Shown: positions 61,235 to 64,000 of the stretch, one piece after another | Position numbering within the stretch: the first letter of the stretch is position 1 | Layout: the number at the start of each line of letters is the position of its first letter | Assembly: GCF_907164915.1 (NCBI RefSeq) | Contig: NC_061862.1 | Span: 86,042,846 to 86,106,845, forward strand | Source: Impatiens glandulifera | Lineage: Eukaryota; Streptophyta; Magnoliopsida; Ericales; Balsaminaceae | DNA: 64,000 bases | Reading direction: 5' to 3' | Made by a program: the position numbers and the translations under genes | The notes under the pieces: generated by a model | The model's database searches: none | Told to the model about the DNA's origin: nothing | The model's input: the letters and a program-made list of their open reading frames with translations, nothing else

Positions 61235-62359
61235 ATAACTTAGAAACATAATCAAATAAATAATATGTCATATATTATTTAAACAAATATATATAAAATT
61301 TCATATATATAAAAATACATTTATTAAATACATAATAATTAATTATTATAATTAATTAGAATGTTGACCGTTTAACTTTAATCAAATATAAAACTAACTA
61401 ATTATAAGTATTCATGTCATCAATTATTTGTTTCTGAATTAATTAGATGACCTTTAACATTCTATAACAAATATTTGTCAATCAAAAAATACATAGTTTT
61501 GTGACAAAATTCAAAATTATCTATTAAAATAAAATAGATTAAAAATAAATCTTTATTTATATATGTATATAATTTTTTTAAATAATCATACTTATTATGA
61601 ATGAACATGAATTATTATATTATTAACTAATATGCATGATATATATAAATAATCACTTAGCAATATAATCAAATAAAACATAACTACAAACGTACCTCAT
61701 GTCTTAATCGAAGTAATTACATTATCGTGTTATGAACGATAATCCACGTGAAGCGACAATGCTCAAAACAAATCTAGCTGGATGATTCTCACCGAGATAG
61801 TTCTTGCGAAAATATTTCGACTTACATAATTGTCTCTTTTAATGCATGATTAGAATAAGTTCTAACACAAACAACTTATTTAATCTTAAGAAATTGAAAT
61901 TTATATACTCAATTTATTTCATAATTTCTACATAAGAAATTATAATGATTTCAACATTCATAATTAATGTCATTTAGACAAATCATGTTTTTTTTATAAG
62001 AAATCATTATCGACCTCATTCATCTTCAACATCATGGAATAAAGTCATTTTAAAAGTCTGATTTCTACCAAGAAATTATTGACTACCCATTCATCTCATA
62101 ATTTCTACACAAGAAATTCGAATGATTTCAACATCAATGACTAAAGTCATTTTAACTAGTCTTATTTCTATCAAGAAATTATTAACTATCCATTCATCTC
62201 GTAATTTTCATACAAGAAATTGGAATGGTTTCGACATAAATGACTAGTGTCATTTTATAACACATCAGATTTATTATGAAAGAAATCATTGGCTCCATTC
62301 ATCTAATAATTTCTATAAAAGAAATTTGAATGGTTCCATCAAATAAATCATTGACTAAA

Positions 62360-62433
62360 TGGGATTCGAACTAGAGACCTTTCGCCTCCTCACACCTTTG
62401 CGTCTGAACTTTGAACCACTATGCCAATGCGCC
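62360..62433 (-). other. tRNA-derived sequence (pol III boxes) in the LARD interior
   Basis: On the minus strand TGGCATAGTGG matches the tRNA A box and AGTTCGAATCC matches the B box at about the right spacing, within 74 bases. The 5' end (GGCGCAT) does not pair with the 3' end, so an acceptor stem is lacking. This is a tRNA-like or SINE-like remnant and not a functional tRNA gene. Confidence 0.5.
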
Positions 62434-63198
62434 CTTTTATTGTTGTATTACTGTTTACGACCTTTTGTCTTCTCTTTAGAGAATCTTATTTTTCTCTTAT
62501 TTTTGACTTAAACTCTGTCAAACAAAATTGATAACTTAGTATCATAAATAAACGGTAAATATATAAGACAATTTATATGTACATATATAAATAGACTATA
62601 TTTCGTTAATAATCAACATATCACATTCTTATTAATCATCACGCTTAATTAATTTAAGAATGTATATATATATATATATTATAATTAATTATTTTAAAAC
62701 TGAAACATAATGTTTCAATTATAATTAATTTTAATTACTATTAAATATAACTACAAACTTTATTTTATTTTGAAAATTATAAGTTAACCTTTTAGTTACC
62801 TTTTCATTTATTAATAATAATAATTCTAGTAACTCTCAAACTTTTAATGAAAAAGAAAACAAATTATTGTTTTCTAAATTATTTTCAAGATAACATTTGT
62901 ATATTGAATATACAATTTTTTTCTTGAGAAAATTTATATGTCAAACATATATCAGCTTATAAAATTAAGCTTTTAATAATATAAGAAAATATATTAATAA
63001 TTAACATTATACGTGTATAATAAAGACTTATCTTTATTGGTCGATTCTTCTTCTTATTAAGATGAATAATTTCAACTTGTCGAAATGAGTCATAATCTCT
63101 TTTGCAACATCGTGACTCGTATTTCTGAAACATCAAAGACAAAGATTTTCAACGGCAAAAGCTACTAAATAACTTAGCACATGAAACTATTTTAAGAT

Positions 63199-64000
63199 TG
63201 TTAGATATCTTGTCTTGAAATAACAGAAAAATATATATATATATATATATACGATGTTACAAATAAATAAAAATAAAATAAGATATACGAAGAACAATAT
63301 CACTGTATTTGATGGTTGATTCGAGGCATGTGTTAGACACATTTCTCTTAAAACAGTTCCACCGTCTCCCCATGTGCTAGAGCTTATCACAGATGGCTGT
63401 CTCCCAGGGTACAACGAATCTAGTAGTGATACAGCACCGAAATCACTACACAACGAGCTTGATAAAGTACCTGAACTATCACCGGATTTCAACGGAAAAA
63501 TTGAACAAAGAAACTCGAAGAACACTCACAAAACAAGAAGAAGACTTTTGGAATTCTAGTGTGAGAAAAAATATAAGATTATTTCGTGTTTGAGATTAGA
63601 GATGAGGGGTTTTATATTGTTGAAAAGTTAAACTTTCATAAAATCAACCATTAATCTTTGATCCAACGGCTGACCTTGATTGCCTCTTCATTGCTGCCCT
63701 TTGTATTTTCTCTTCGATAGAAAATACACGTTACATGTTTTTTCTTGCTTATAAATTGATAGCAATAAATTGATAGCAATAATATCATGAAGGTTACAAT
63801 GACAATTAACAAAATTAAACATATTTAATTTGATAATTGTTCTTCAAGCCATTAAATGTTAATTACATCATTAACAAATTAATTATAATAATTTAATTAT
63901 TTGGATCAAATTTCACTTTAATTCACGTTTGAATTTCACGTGAATTTCGTTTGAATTTCATTTGATTTTATTTACCCAAATTCTCATTTCCATTCATTAA
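63199..64000 (-). repeat. LTR (probable 5' LTR), truncated by window end
   Basis: Same sequence as 58087-58912 apart from about a dozen substitutions and a longer AT run near 63232. It is cut at the window end about 24 bases before the expected boundary. Confidence 0.85.

Noticed and set aside
62360..62433. Functional tRNA gene
   Set aside because: A and B boxes are present but the ends cannot form an acceptor stem.

Overview
This is a stretch of plant nuclear DNA, very probably from a eudicot. It is AT-rich, its genes carry many GT-AG introns, and the recognisable genes are plant families: SWEET sugar transporter, EXO1 nuclease, S40 senescence protein, SBT5-type subtilase, FAR1/FHY3 and BARD1-type BRCT domains. 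Much of the window is transposable elements of several classes. I cannot name the species. All gene models below were built by hand from splice sites and reading frames; no search or RNA evidence was available.

Layout. (1) 1-18.8 kb is a block of Mutator-like (MULE) material. It holds the 3' end of one Ulp1-type SUMO-protease gene (80-1033), a broken plant-mobile/DUF7745-like gene (1882-3047), a nine-exon Ulp1 gene that is now broken (7004-11136), an apparently intact three-exon FAR1-related transposase gene (11964-14640, minus) and an apparently intact five-exon gene encoding only a tandem BRCT pair of BARD1/BRCA1 type (15280-16452, minus). The noncoding DNA of the block is studded with a 16-bp interrupted palindrome, GCGAA-N6-TTCGC. 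It also carries a ~100-bp block in one orientation on the left (about 3.95, 5.3, 5.9 and 11.6 kb) and the opposite orientation on the right (tandem ~260-bp units, 16.87-18.4 kb). These look like the subterminal regions of a large composite element. (2) 18.8-31 kb: AT-rich spacer, a complete SWEET2-like gene (20555-22603, minus), a 466-bp non-autonomous hAT element with perfect 8-bp target duplications, and a large array of degenerate repeats arranged as an inverted repeat (26.2-29.8 kb). (3) 31-40.4 kb: a complete 13-exon EXO1 gene with an E2F-type site upstream and one clear AT-AC minor-class (U12) intron plus a second probable one, and an intronless S40 gene. (4) 40.9-50.2 kb: a Helitron-like element, a decayed LINE reverse-transcriptase region, and a LINE-ORF1-derived retroposon with a 13-bp target duplication. 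(5) 53.4-56 kb: a subtilase pseudogene split by a 1.18-kb hAT element. (6) 56.4-64 kb: the 5' part of a decayed Copia element, into which a large LTR element without recognisable coding capacity (LARD-like) has inserted; its second LTR runs off the window.

How the parts relate. SWEET2, EXO1 and S40 are ordinary host genes. The most unusual part is the 1-18.8 kb block. There the DNA-binding transposase and the standalone BRCT protein keep open reading frames while the Ulp1 gene beside them has lost its catalytic cysteine and acquired two stops and a 13-bp deletion. The Ulp1 and BRCT genes share an uncommon design in which the start codon is the last three bases of exon 1.
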